Assembly: GCA_024036415.1 (NCBI GenBank)
Contig: JAMWET010000766.1
Location: 172,501-236,500 of the forward strand
Reading direction: 5' to 3'
DNA: 64,000 bases
DNA from: Prochilodus magdalenae
Taxonomy: Eukaryota; Chordata; Actinopteri; Characiformes; Prochilodontidae
Part shown: in pieces, positions 36,687 to 49,991 of the stretch
Layout: the number at the start of each line of letters is the position of its first letter
How positions within the stretch are numbered: the first letter of the stretch is position 1
The notes under the pieces: generated by a model
The model's database searches: none
The model's input: the letters and a program-made list of their open reading frames with translations, nothing else
Told to the model about the DNA's origin: nothing
Program-made: the position numbers and the translations under genes

Positions 36687-39600
36687 CTGTACAATGCAAT
36701 AAAAGGATGCTGGTTTAGATGGGGGTGCTTAAGTTTCAATTAACATGACATAATATTCACTATTCATTGATTCTGAGAAGAACAAAAAACAAGAATATAG
36801 TAAAATAAATAGTATATATGTGAAATGTTTACTTTTTATTATATATTATATTCTATTTCTTATATACTCGAAATTACAGTAACTGTAATGATACTGCCTT
36901 ATTGAAAATAATTCAGAGGGAGTGCCAGGTCGACAGATTTGATAGCATATGGCTATTTGATATTTAACACTGATAGAATGGATTAGCATTGAATGAAAAT
37001 GCTATAAATAAAAGAATATAAATAAAGCCAGTTTACATCCAGCTCATTAGAGTTATTACAGTCTCTGGGATGAAGTTTGTGTTATCCAAAGCATTGGGTT
37101 CATTGAGGTTCAATGGGTTTGTTGTTTAAATTTCTATATTTTTATTTTTTTACATATGCCATTGAGCTAGCAGGGACTTCTCTTTTTGTCTCTATTGTAT
37201 TGCTGTAGGTTATTCTGCATATCAAACATGTCGTGGAGAATTATTTCATCCTCTCTGATACTGGGCATTAAGTGGTATTATAATTATCCCGACTAATGTC
37301 TTTCAGAGGAGCTGCAAAATAGTTCCACCGATCTGACATGTTGATCAGCTGCAGACTGTTTAAATGCATTAAATGATTAATCAGAGCCCACTCCAGGTTC
37401 TTCTTAAACCAAGCATCTCCACATGTACAGCAGGTTCTCAGTGAGGAACCGAAGGTTGGGTTCTAGCTTTACTGGCAGATACAGTGAGCGTCTGGTTCAT
37501 AAGAACAAGGTCCAGCAGCAAACACACAGGACAACACAGCTACAGACTGGCAGAGGGCCAAACCCACTCTCTACTGACCGTGATGAGCACCACCTCATTC
37601 CAATGTCCCTTACCCACCGTAAGATGACCTCGAGTGACCTACAGAGAGACCGGCGAGCGGTGGCTGGGGTGAAACGCACAGCGAGCATGGTTCTAAAAAC
37701 AGGCTTCTGGAGGTCATTAGTGATTTTCTAAATACACAGATCTAATACAATATCTGATCTGGAGTTTGGGAGACATGGTTCCAGTAGTGTAGAGAATCAA
37801 ACAGAACCAACACAAACCCAGAACCTGTACACCTAGAGACACTGATCATTCTGAGGTGGCCTCTTATATTTTTCCAGAGCTGTATATTGTTGCTTTAAAT
37901 AACTCTTTCTCATTTTTAATTTCCAAATGATTTGGTCATTGTGATGCTCTGATGTTTTCTTATGAAGTTTTTTATTTTATTTTAGTAGTCAAAGTTTACT
38001 CCATCCCAGAATGTATTTATTTCAGTAACTGTGTCGCATTCCAATCGCTACATTAGCGAAGTTAACCTAGTAGAATAGAAATAAGTCAGTCTTTCTGTTT
38101 TACTATGAAGCCCTCATTAGCAGTCTTACCAGTTGGTCCAGCTTTTTGGGCTCATTGAGCTGTACTGGTTTGGAGTCCAGTTCTTTCCCAGAGGATTGAG
38201 ACAAGTCATGAGTCTCTGTAGCTTTAGGCTGAGATGACGTCGAGTCGCCAGGCACTTCCACACTCGCGAGTAGTTCCTTTACCTCTGCGTCCTTGCCTAA
38301 ACCAGTGGACAGAGAAAGAACAACATCTTCATCACCAGGAATTAGCTCCGTGTTCTCAACAGATCGATGCGTGTGCGGGGATTTGTTTAAGGCTATTGGA
38401 AATCGTATGTGTTTGTTTGACTTGTATTTTTCCACAAATGCTTTCGGCAAATGTTTTCATAATCTTTGAAACAACAAATGTTGTTTACTGTCGATCCTCG
38501 TAGGCAGTACGTTTGCAAAACGGCTCATTCCAATGAAAGAAATCAGTTTTGGATCAGGAATGTTACAAGTGCTGTAAACACATTATCGGTAAATGTTGGA
38601 TTAGCTGTTGCGCACATCTGCATTCGCACGCCCGCGCTCGCACACACACACACACACACACACCAATCATCTTACTCTCTGCCACTTTGTCAGGGAGGAC
38701 CTCTCTGGTGCCCCTCTCCACTATTTGACTCTCCTCCTTCTCCATGGGGACAGAGCTGCTGTTGCTATAGATACTGTATCCACTGCTTGCACTGCTGTCA
38801 CTGAGTGGGTACTCTCTGTACCCGATGCTCCCGGAGCTTCCCCCCAGCACTCTGTCCCTGTCTCGGAAACCGAAACTTCCCGTGCCGCTGGGGACCAACT
38901 CTCTGAAGCCAACGCTGCCCAGGCTTTCACTGCGGTGTGGCTCTGGGGGTCCGGGCTCTCGAGGTTTCAGAAAAGAACGTTCTCCCAAAGAATGCTCCCG
39001 CTCTTTCCCTGGCGCTCTGCAAGGGGTGCTGTTGGAACTGATGACGGCGGACACGCGCAGTGGCACCGACACCGCAAACGGCTCCGAGATGTTTAGGGCC
39101 TTGCGCTGATGCCGTGGCGACGACTCCAGCGGGAAGAGGCTCCCTGGAAAAGACGGCCTAGAGGAACCGTTGTGGGAGGAGCCAGAGTACAGCATTCGCC
39201 GGTTTTTGGGAGACGTGGGCTGGCAGGTGCCCGGGTCGTTGCCTTTGAACACCTTCAGCTGCTCGGGAAGAGCTCTCTGTAGAGGGGAGGACGATGAGGA
39301 GGATGAATTAGAAGGTGGAGATGAAGATGAGGTATTCGGAGCCCCTCGTCGTTTCATGCCAGGGCTGCCCCCAATGACCTTGCTGGCTTTCCGCAGGTCA
39401 AATTCCCACTTTGGATCCTGCTCGCTGGGGTCGTAGTTGATATCTGAGCCCAGGGTTCGGGATTTCGCCACAGGGGCGATGAATCCGTTTGCTCCTCCAG
39501 CTGATGCGGCTTTGTCGTCATCTGAGTGGGAGGACAGAAACGAGGGAACATGAATGAATGACAGCTGGGGTGTTAAAGTTAACGGAGATTTCATTCGTTT

Positions 39601-41800
39601 TATCTCTGTTGTGAAAACACTGTATCTTCATTTTTTATGATTGTGCATCATTTGAAAGCCATCTTGTCACATTGGCTTCCATTGTAATCTGAGAATGTTT
39701 TATCTTAGCCAGTTTGGAGATTCCAGGCTTATTGAACTAGCCAGGCTTTGAACATTTGCCAAACACTATACTCCCTGACCATTTTATTAGGACCACCTCC
39801 TTGTATCTACACTCAGCGTCCATTTTATCAGCTCAGGTTACCACATACAAACACACCACCACCACGTCAGGGTCACTGCAGTGCTACGAATGATCCACCA
39901 CCCACATAATACCTGCTCTGTGGTGGTCCTGTGGGGGACAGGGTAACAAAGTATGCAGAAAAACAGATGGACTACAGTCTGTAATTGTATCCTATGTGGT
40001 AAGTGGAGCTGAACAAATTCAGCTGTTTCAATAACATATGCACAACCAGATATTTCAATACATGCATAATGGAGCCTGTATTTAGCACAGCAGGTTAAAT
40101 ACACACTCCATTTGTCTGTCTGACACTGAGCGCCGAGAGTGTGGGCCTGGTTTATGGCTCTGTAGCCCCACCTGTTGGCAGAGAGCAGAGGGAGTCCATG
40201 CTCTTCGAGGGTCGTATCCCAGTCTTTTCTGTGGAGGCAGGAAAACACAAACGCTGCTTTACGTTTCAGAAACACATCTGCTTTAACACTGTGTGAAATG
40301 ACACATTATGCATTCGCTAATAAACCGTGACCGCACATCCTATTCGGTTTTTTTCTCTCTCTCAGAGAGCATTAACAGAAAACGCACTCAGTCCATTTAG
40401 TCCATTGTAGTAATGGAAAGTCTCACAGCACTCTGACTCACAAAGCCCACAAATTCTCACCACATATACTTTTTTTTTTTCCTCTGAAATTTTGTTTAGA
40501 CTGAAGAGGATAAAATGATTCATATCTCCACTATGCTGCCTTTTCCTCTCTTTCCGTTTTCTGTCTGCCGTATCTGTCTCCCTTGACCACACGTGACCCG
40601 TAGGACCTTGTCTGTATTTTGTATATATGGTAAAAGGTGGGGCCATTCAAATCCATTAGGGTTCTGCAGTGCTGTACATCTTCATAGAGGTTACTCAGTG
40701 TAGCCTTCGCTCAAAGTATGATTCCCCCAGGAGCTCAAATGCCTTTCAAATAACACTATAATGATAATAAATATTACACTTGTATGTTTAATGTTGGCAT
40801 TATGTCTTCTCATTAAGTTCAAATGTTTTTTATTTAAGCCTACATTTATTCCACATAAAATGAATTAAAGGTCAAATTAAGTTTACTCTTGTTACATTTA
40901 TTAATTATAGATGGTGATACATTTCAAACCTGTAGGTCTGATTAGATACTTAGCTCCTTTATTATGTAGTCCATTAGGGCAGGACAATAAATTCATACCG
41001 AGATGTTCTGTGCATGACAAACATGGACTAGGGTAATAACGATGAGTTATGAAATACGTAGCAGCTACTTCAAACTATTCACCATCTACTACAAATTATT
41101 TATCAAGTACTATAATTTATTCATAATCTTTATTAATTTATTTAGCATCTACTATGGATTATTCAGTATTTATAGTGAATTATTAAGGCTATAATATGAA
41201 TTTTTCGGTGAGCACTATGAATTATTGACCAGAATCATTTATTTAGTAATTATTCTGATTACAATCATTAAAATTTGTCTGGCATATTTGACCATAATTT
41301 GTCTAAAACTAATACTAATTATTCAGTGATTATTCATTGTTCATTCATCAGTGTGTATTGATTAATAACTATTATTCATTGTAATAGATGAGATTTTAGC
41401 TGAGATATGTTTATCTATAGTGTACTGGACTATTTACAGTTTCACAGTTCGGTACCTACCTGTCTGGGTTCATTCTGTACAACCCTCTTTGTCTTTACTG
41501 TGTAACTGCTGTTGGCTGCTCAATAAATGATGTGTGTGAAGTGTGTGTGTGTATGTATGTATGTATGTATGTATGTATGTATGTATGTGTATGTATATCT
41601 ATATCTATATCTATCTATCTATCTATCTATCTATCTAGTAATTTAGAAATTACTACCTATTTTTAACCACATCTATTATGAAGGATTAATTTATTACTAT
41701 GTCGTTATTGTGTACATTTTGAGATACTGTGAGAGTGTGGATGTAAAATGCTGTCCATATAGAGACCATTAGAGTTGTAGCAGTTAATCTGCTCTCTAGA

Positions 41801-41837
<37 letters not shown>

Positions 41838-41841
41838 CACA

Positions 41842-41891
<50 letters not shown>

Positions 41892-41892
41892 A

Positions 41893-41933
<41 letters not shown>

Positions 41934-41964
41934 TATACACACAAACACACAGAGATACACACAG

Positions 41965-41999
<35 letters not shown>

Positions 42000-44900
42000 C
42001 ATATACACACAAACACACAGAGATACACACAGACACACACATGCACACACACATACACACACACATGCACACACACACACACACACACACACAGAGACAG
42101 ACACACACACACAGACACAAACACACACACACACACTGTACCTGCGATGTTTGATGCTCTCATAAATACACTCCCATTGCGACTTAGTTTCCCTTTGGCA
42201 TCAGTGACGGATCGTCCCAGGCTGAAGATGGCCTTCCACTTCTTCGACTTTCCAGAGAACTTCCTCCTGTTGTGGAGATGTACGGCATATGAAGCAGCTC
42301 AAAGGTGAAACATCATCTTACACTCTTACCTTTCATAATCACATTACAGGAGGAAGGTTTTATTAAGGGTATTAAACACATCACATGCCTCAGTGAGGGT
42401 ATTCATGTGAACGGAGCGTTTCTGAGATTATAGAGTTCCTCTGTGTGAAGGTGATGACCTCACATATGTCAATGTTTACCCGCTGTCTGTATACATGAAT
42501 GCATGTCTTGGATGGAGATTAGTGGAAGGAGGGTGTGTTTATGTATATTCTTGGGTGTAACAATAACTATAGGATTGCGTCAAATTATATAGGTACTTAT
42601 ATAGAAAAAGGTGGAGCGGCTGGTCTGTTTGAGCGTGTTAAGCCTCGCCGCTGGACAAATTTACACCAGGGCAAAACGACCTGCTGGTGCTTTTATATGT
42701 ATTATAGGGTGTGTGTAGCTGTGTGTACTGTGTGTGTGTGTGTGTGTGTCAGGGTTACAGATGGCTACAGCTTACATTTCAGTGTTACACAGGGCATTAC
42801 ATGATGCCCACAACATCTAATTATATCTAAAATATTATTTTTTAAAAAAGTAGGAGGGGCATGCCCCCCTCACGCCCCTGAATTGGTTAGTTGCACAAGA
42901 TGCCATTAAACACCTACCCAATCAGCAGTGTGTGCATAACGGCATCTGCCGGAATATCAGTTGGTACTGCGCTTACTCTGTGTGTGGCTTTAGCAGGATC
43001 TGCCATAGATCATGATCTGTAAGTGTCACTGAGTAAAAGGAAGAACCATGTGCCAACCAGTGTTGTACTATGGTAACCTCGATGGTGCATCGCCTCTGCA
43101 AAGTGTTAGCATGCTTCACGGCCTGTCTCGAATGTTATGCTATGTACAGAAATCACTCTCCTGAAAGACACTCATGACTGAACACGAATGTCATGGGAGT
43201 GAATTCTCCACAAACTGCTGAAGAGAAGCAGCAAAGGCTGCCCTGCATCCGTGTTAGCATTGCTCCAACGGACAGGTAAATGGTTATTACACACTAAATG
43301 CTATATGCTATGATTTTAGCACCCACAGCTACATTTCAGTGAGTTGGTGACTTGACTTGGTTGAAGCTACTGTTACCCAGAACCCTTGTAGCTAGGTGGT
43401 GTTAACTAAGGGCCTAGTAAAGACTTCACACATAGACTTTACTACAGTCATACAGGTGCAACCCAGTCCTGACCCCTGGTCCTGAAATATGATTGGTCGA
43501 ACTAAGCTCAAAGCTGCACATCACATCACAGCAGCCGAATACTGCAGTACTGTGCCAAATCACAAAAACGTCCTTGTGCTGTTAATGGAGAGGCTGAGAA
43601 CGTATCTTCTTAATTAGAGCTAGGCTGATCAGCTAGCAAACAGGCTAATGGCGGCTTTGAACAAAAATACTCGCCATGTGATTGGCTGTAAAACTGCAGT
43701 GTAAAAGTTACCACCTAAATATTTATACATACTGTACATGTCTGTGTTTTTGTCAGACCTGCCATTAGTAGCACTGAAACCCCGGGGGAATCTCACACAC
43801 CTCCCTCCTCCTTATAGAGTGCGCTATATAAGGCTCTATGTGGCTGAATCTCAAATGGGATTTTTTTTTCTTCAGACATTTCATCCTCCCAGACATGAAG
43901 TATTTCCACCACCCTAAATAATGCACTACGTAGGAAGTAGGAAGCTATCGATGGTTGAGATTCAGCCCCAGTGTGGGAAGAAGGTGTATGTAGAAGGAGG
44001 AAGAAGCTTCCAGCCAAATAAGACTGGAAATCACATAGAGGTGCTAATGGAAATTGGCAAACGTTGGCATTGGTGGGATAAAACAAAATATAGCTTCTAG
44101 GTAAGGGTTATATATTAACCGTGCTGTATTATTACATGTTCATTACCTGCATAAATAATATCTATATAAAAATATATGTAATTGAAATGTTTTAGAGTGT
44201 ACGAGTGTGAGCTGCGCACTTGTTCTCAGCGAGATCGATGACGGTATGGTACATGGCCGCCGTGCTGGTGTCTGGCAGGCTGTTCTCTCTTTGCCGCTCT
44301 TTCCGTGCAGGGTGGTTTGGACTGAGCGATCGAGCCTGAGCTTCCTCCAGACTCATCAGCTTCATAGGCCCACACTGGGTGCTAGCAGGCATGGTGGCGT
44401 ACTTTTCCATGCACGTTACAGCTGGACCTGCAACAGCGTAAACACCCAGCAGAGTCAGATATTTAATGCATGTAGTCCACCTTAACATTACGAATCTATT
44501 TATTTATTTAGTCTGCCAATTGTAGGTTCTTTGTCATGTAGACTACAAATAAAACAATGTTGTACTATATTAGTAAAATCTTACTACTATGTTTCTGTCA
44601 GTTGGCTATTTGGTTTAATCACATCGGTGCCAGAGAACAAAATCAAACATTCCAAAATCAATAGTGGTGGCAGAAAAATCCTCATTGGTTTGACAGGTAT
44701 TGTAGCGTAACTCCTAATAAATTACACTCACCATGTCAGTTCTTACTGTCTAAAAGAAGTGTTGCTCCTATAATTATAATCCTATAATAAAGTTTTACAA
44801 AAAAAAATCTTAAGTTTTTGAAATATATAATTTTTCTCACATTTTTCTTCTAACTTCCACAGTATTTCCTCCTTTTTACCACAAAAATAACTGATCAGCC

Positions 44901-47900
44901 AACTGTGTATGTTGAAAGGTTTGCTTCTCTAGCTTTAGCATGTTAGCTGTGAAGCTAATGTTGCTAACAAGTAGAGGATGCTTATTAGCACAAATTAGCA
45001 TGGTGGTAGTTGTTCAGTAATCTTTAACAGACTTGATTTTGTGGTTTCTGACACTGTATTACTCACTGTTCTCTACAAACATGAACTTAAGTACAGATAA
45101 AATTCAGGCCTCAGGATGACTACTGATGATTAATGAATGCTAATGTTTTGTTTTAGCGATGCTAGCGTACTTTAGTCCATGTTTATAAAAAAACAGTGAC
45201 CTGTACAGGGTCAGAAACCACATAGCCAAATCTATTAGATGTAATGAGGCATGGTGATGAATCAGGGTTGTGGTGAGCATGATGCTAATTCGTGCTAATA
45301 AACGTGCATTGCACCTTAGCTACACTAGCCTTGTAGCTTGATGGCTATAACGGACAAAGAAAACTTCAGACACCAAAGTTGTCTTGGCTGAGCCCAACAA
45401 AATGGTCAGGATCGTGTCTACAGGTGGGTTGATAAGCCTTTCCCTCCCAAAAGAAATCATCTGCCCATCCAAAGATAAGTTTAACCTTTAACCTTTAAGA
45501 TAAAAACCTCACTGTTTTCCTTTTGGCCATTTTACTGTACAAATTCCAAACACTCCATCTGCCAGCTCTGAAATAATAGAACACTGTTTTTGCCCACCCA
45601 AATGATTCAAATGCCCACCCAAAAATGACACCCTAGTGTAATGCTGCTACTTCTTCGGCTTGTACCGACACCAGAATGCAACTGCGGCACCATTTTGAAG
45701 GTGTGGGTTCTCCTACATTAGCACCAAACCACCACACAATCCAGTTCTTGTACAAAGTCTCGTCTCTGGTGCTTCTAAGCTGTGTTAGCAGTCTACTGTA
45801 GTTTCAGGGTTGAGTTTGCAGGCTGCATGTTTCTAACTTGGTGGCCACTAATTTAGGGATTAGCCGGCTATGGATAGGGGGGTCATTTAAAAACAGGTGC
45901 CCTCAAGCCCAGTGCACGCTGCCTCTACTGAGCAAAGCTTTACTGCTTCGGTGTCTGTCCTTCACAAAATCCAGACCCACCATCCACCAGCTCGGCTGGG
46001 ACCACCCTGACTTAAATATCAGCCCATGTTTTGAGAATGTCCTTCCTATTCAGGAAAAGCAACACCCGTATGCATGCCCACACAAAGACGACACCCGTGT
46101 AACACCTCCAGTGATGCTGCTACTTCTAGAGGTTATGATTTAAACTAAACAGAGGAAGTACTTTCAGAACCCACATAGATCCCCTCCGATGCAGCACTGT
46201 GTAGGAATATAACAGAGAATTGAATTTCGACAGTAAAAGCTCAAAATAGCATCACAGCACAAAAGTAAGCACAGAACTTCAAACAGGCACGAGGAAGGCG
46301 CTGGTTATTACAGGGTGCAGACGTGCCAGTGAGCCTCGTATTATAAGGATATATCATTCTACAGTTTTCACTAAACCTGACTCTGACGTTTCCCTGAGAA
46401 GACTTCTTTTAAAGAGCATTTATTTCGATAATTACAGGCATCGTGTTCAAACGCTCTCATATTTTGCCGAATATGAATTAGAGTTAGAGAATAGGAAGCA
46501 CCGCGCACTTACTCATAAACAGAGGTTATGATATTATTCCCACCGACAGCTAAATGAAGCTCACCGTATTGGCTGGTGCAGCTCGGCAGATACCACCACT
46601 AACCCACCAGGGAGCCAGGCACCACCACATGTGGGAGACTGGGGTTCGAATCCCGGTACGGGCGACTACGCTGTACTACACCAATAGGAGCCCTTGGACT
46701 CCTGACGCTATATTGGCCTACCTGTAATACGGTTACTCTTGTAAGTTGCTCTGGACAGGAGCGTCAGCTAAATGTCATAAAATGTAAATATGAAACTGAT
46801 GACCTTATGACCTTTGCAGATTCCTGTACATGCTCCTTCGCCACATGCTAATTCAATAGACGAGTTCAGCCGCTGCAGTCTGTTCTACTGTAGGCCAGCA
46901 TACAATTGCACATATGCTGCCGTTACCTGTTTGTGCTTTGCGCTGGGCCTCTGCCTATTGTTTTTAAAGATATATTTTTGGCTTCGGTTCTCATGTCATT
47001 GTATTCAGGCCTCCTCCCTCTAGAGCCTTTTTCTTTTAGCAGGACAATTGCAGCAGGTGAGCTGTATTAAAGGCCATAGAATGGCTTTAATAACAATAAA
47101 ACGTTGACCCGGTCACTCGATCTGTGGTGAAGTTGAAGGAGAGGAACTTTACAGCGCCTTAAGATCAGAACTCAGTATGTAATAGACATCGATGAAGACA
47201 GTTCAGAGTTTGAGTGAATATAAAATCTCTATGGTACATATAAAAATCGTAAAAGACTTTTCAGAAGAGGGCAAATACTTTTTTGTACTTATAATACAAC
47301 GTAATGTAACCGAGGTTTTATTCCATTAATCACAAAATTAATACACAAAGAGCAGCTGCTCCACTAAGATACTGTAAAAAATAATAATAATTAATTAATT
47401 AATTAATTAATAATTACGTCATATGACTTATGGTGATAAAGGTCTTGTGAAATCTAACTGAATGTGTGTTAAAAGCCAATAAATATGTTTATTTATGATG
47501 CATTTGATATTAATAAAAGTCTCTCCAGCAAATTTATGTTCACAGAAATCGTGAGGGGATTCTATTCGGCAACTACCGTTCAGTAAATAATCAAATAAAG
47601 GACCATGTGACGTCTAAAGTGTCATATAACGGAACGCTTTAAAGAGTTAACCCCCCCAACGTTAACATACAACCACAACACCAACGAAACAACAGCAACA
47701 CAAATGGAGAACACTGTGGAGGAATCTATCGTCCGGGCTGTAAAGGGGATTTCGGCACTTTTCATTCCCGTCCCCAGGAACCGAACAGTCAGCTGTAAAT
47801 TCTTGATGCTCCTCGTTAAACGGGGCTGAAGGTACTTCCTAATCAGCAATTTCCTTCCACCTTAATGGAACTGTAGCACCGTTTAAGGTGGACTGGACAA

Positions 47901-49954
47901 TCTGGACAAGTTCTTACATCTTTAACAGGTTCCTGAACAACTATCATTGAAAGTCTGCCCATTTCCCTCCGGAGAGTTTCTCAGCTGCTTCGCTCAGCTT
48001 TGAAAAACGGAGAGACTGAAAACAGAAGCAGTCTCTCCTTTAACGGCATCACAACCTCTACAGCAACCAGTAGGCAGCAGCCGTGCTGCGCGATGTTATC
48101 ACCGTCTGCGGGTTGAATTTACATACTGTATAACTACTCAGCTCTAACAGTACTGGTATTAAGCTCAGTATGAAGTGAAGGTTGAGTGAGGAGATGTTTA
48201 ACCTTCTTTAGGCTTGAGCGGTGCGTCTGCGTGGTTAAAGATCTGCTCCGTGTGGTTCAGGATAAACTCCACCACTGACTGCTGCACACGCACCTCCAGA
48301 AACGCCTCGTCACCATTGCAGGAAGACACCTCGATCTCCTTAGACCTGCACGCATGCAAAACAGCACAGCCACAGAGTCTGTCAGTGTTATTGTTTAAAA
48401 GGTGCAGCGTCTAGTTAATCAAGATGCCATGACAACCATAATAATAATCAGAAGACGTTACACTCCTATAGCGCCGGTCACATACCCATACTTTTTGTGG
48501 GTGGGCTTTATAGATGGAAATAGAGGGAGAGGAGCGAACACATGAAGGTAAGGAGTCCCAGAGTGTGGGGGGGCAGCAACACTAAAGGACCATAGAGGAA
48601 ATCCTGAACCTAGGAACAGCCAGGAGACCAGAGTCGGAGGACCTTAGCTGCGAGATGGAGCATAAGGGTGTAGGAGGGCTGACAGGTGGGTGGGTGCTAG
48701 TCCGTGCAGAGCCTTAAAGGTGAGTAGCAGGATCTTATAGCGGATACGTTCTGCAGATGGTAGCCAGTGTAGCTGATGAAGGATGGCAGTGATATGCACA
48801 GACTTCTTGGTGCGTACTAAGGCTCTGTATTAATAACGCAAATACAAATTATTAGAAGATGGAAGCTATAAAATTTCACATGAATGAGTCCAAGATATTT
48901 CAAGTTTTGTCCGGTCAGCTTCATCTCATTTCTTAATGTATGTCTATTTATGCATTTCTGGCCTCCAGCACATTCCACAAACGTTGGGACGGTAAAGCAA
49001 TTCCCAAAGAAATGCCATTTCTTCTCACAACGCTTCCCAGTGATGAAGCGTTTCAGGTGTTACTGTGTCCCATACTTCTTCAAAACTCGTCCTAAGGTGT
49101 GGGGTGGCGGACGCCCTCACGGTTTGACAAGCAATCCCTCGTCCTTGTGCTCATATTAGCCTTTTCTTGATGCAGTGCCGTCTGAGGGACCGGAGATCAC
49201 CGCTGTACAGCTCAGGCTTGCGTTCTTCACGTTTGATGATTGTGATGATGTAAGGTTCTGTACACAGCACAGAATAACTAGAGGTTGTGTATACTTACCT
49301 CCACTGTGTATAGGTAATGGTCAAAAGAGAACTGAAGGGTTCACCTTGGCTTTACTTACCTGGGTGAATCCATCCTCTGTAAAAGAGGAGGTAGGAGCAG
49401 ATCGGGTAGAGCAGAGTAAGTTAATCAGCGATGTGAACTCCAGTATCACCTCAGGCCACCAATGGTTTCACCAGGGGGAGAGGCAAATGGGGGTACTGGG
49501 GGGTTCTTTTCAGGACAGACAGTGAACAGAGCAAGATCCATAGGACTTTGCAGTCATCAGATCTTAACGCCTCTAGTTAGAGAATATTATTTGGGTACTA
49601 CAATTTTCTTTCCACCCCATGTACCACATGTGATGCGAATGACAAAGTCTCGAATCCTTAAATCTTTGAATTATTTTCGTTTTATTTTTTGCAGAGCGTG
49701 TGAGCGCGTACGTGTAAACATGTAAGTAACTGTGTTCATGGTGTGTAAATAAAGGTGAGGGGGAAAGAACTCTTGTGCAGCCCACACTGCAGGCCTCACC
49801 ACTACATGATTAACCCTTCCCATAAACGGCGCCCCCTACTACACCATACACTGTCAGGTCGAGGGACTGTTGAGGTAGAAATCAAATACCTTCCAATCCT
49901 TCTTTGAGGACCATCATAAACTTTTTTTACTTACTGTCCTCTGATTGGTGTTGT

Positions 49955-49991
<37 letters not shown>

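Noticed and set aside
41686..42163. Cysteine-valine-rich frames of 112-152 codons on the minus strand
   Set aside because: Translations of a (CA)n microsatellite.
46643..46653. tRNA gene suggested by a perfect B box
   Set aside because: No acceptor stem or anticodon arm. The box belongs to a SINE with the usual tail.
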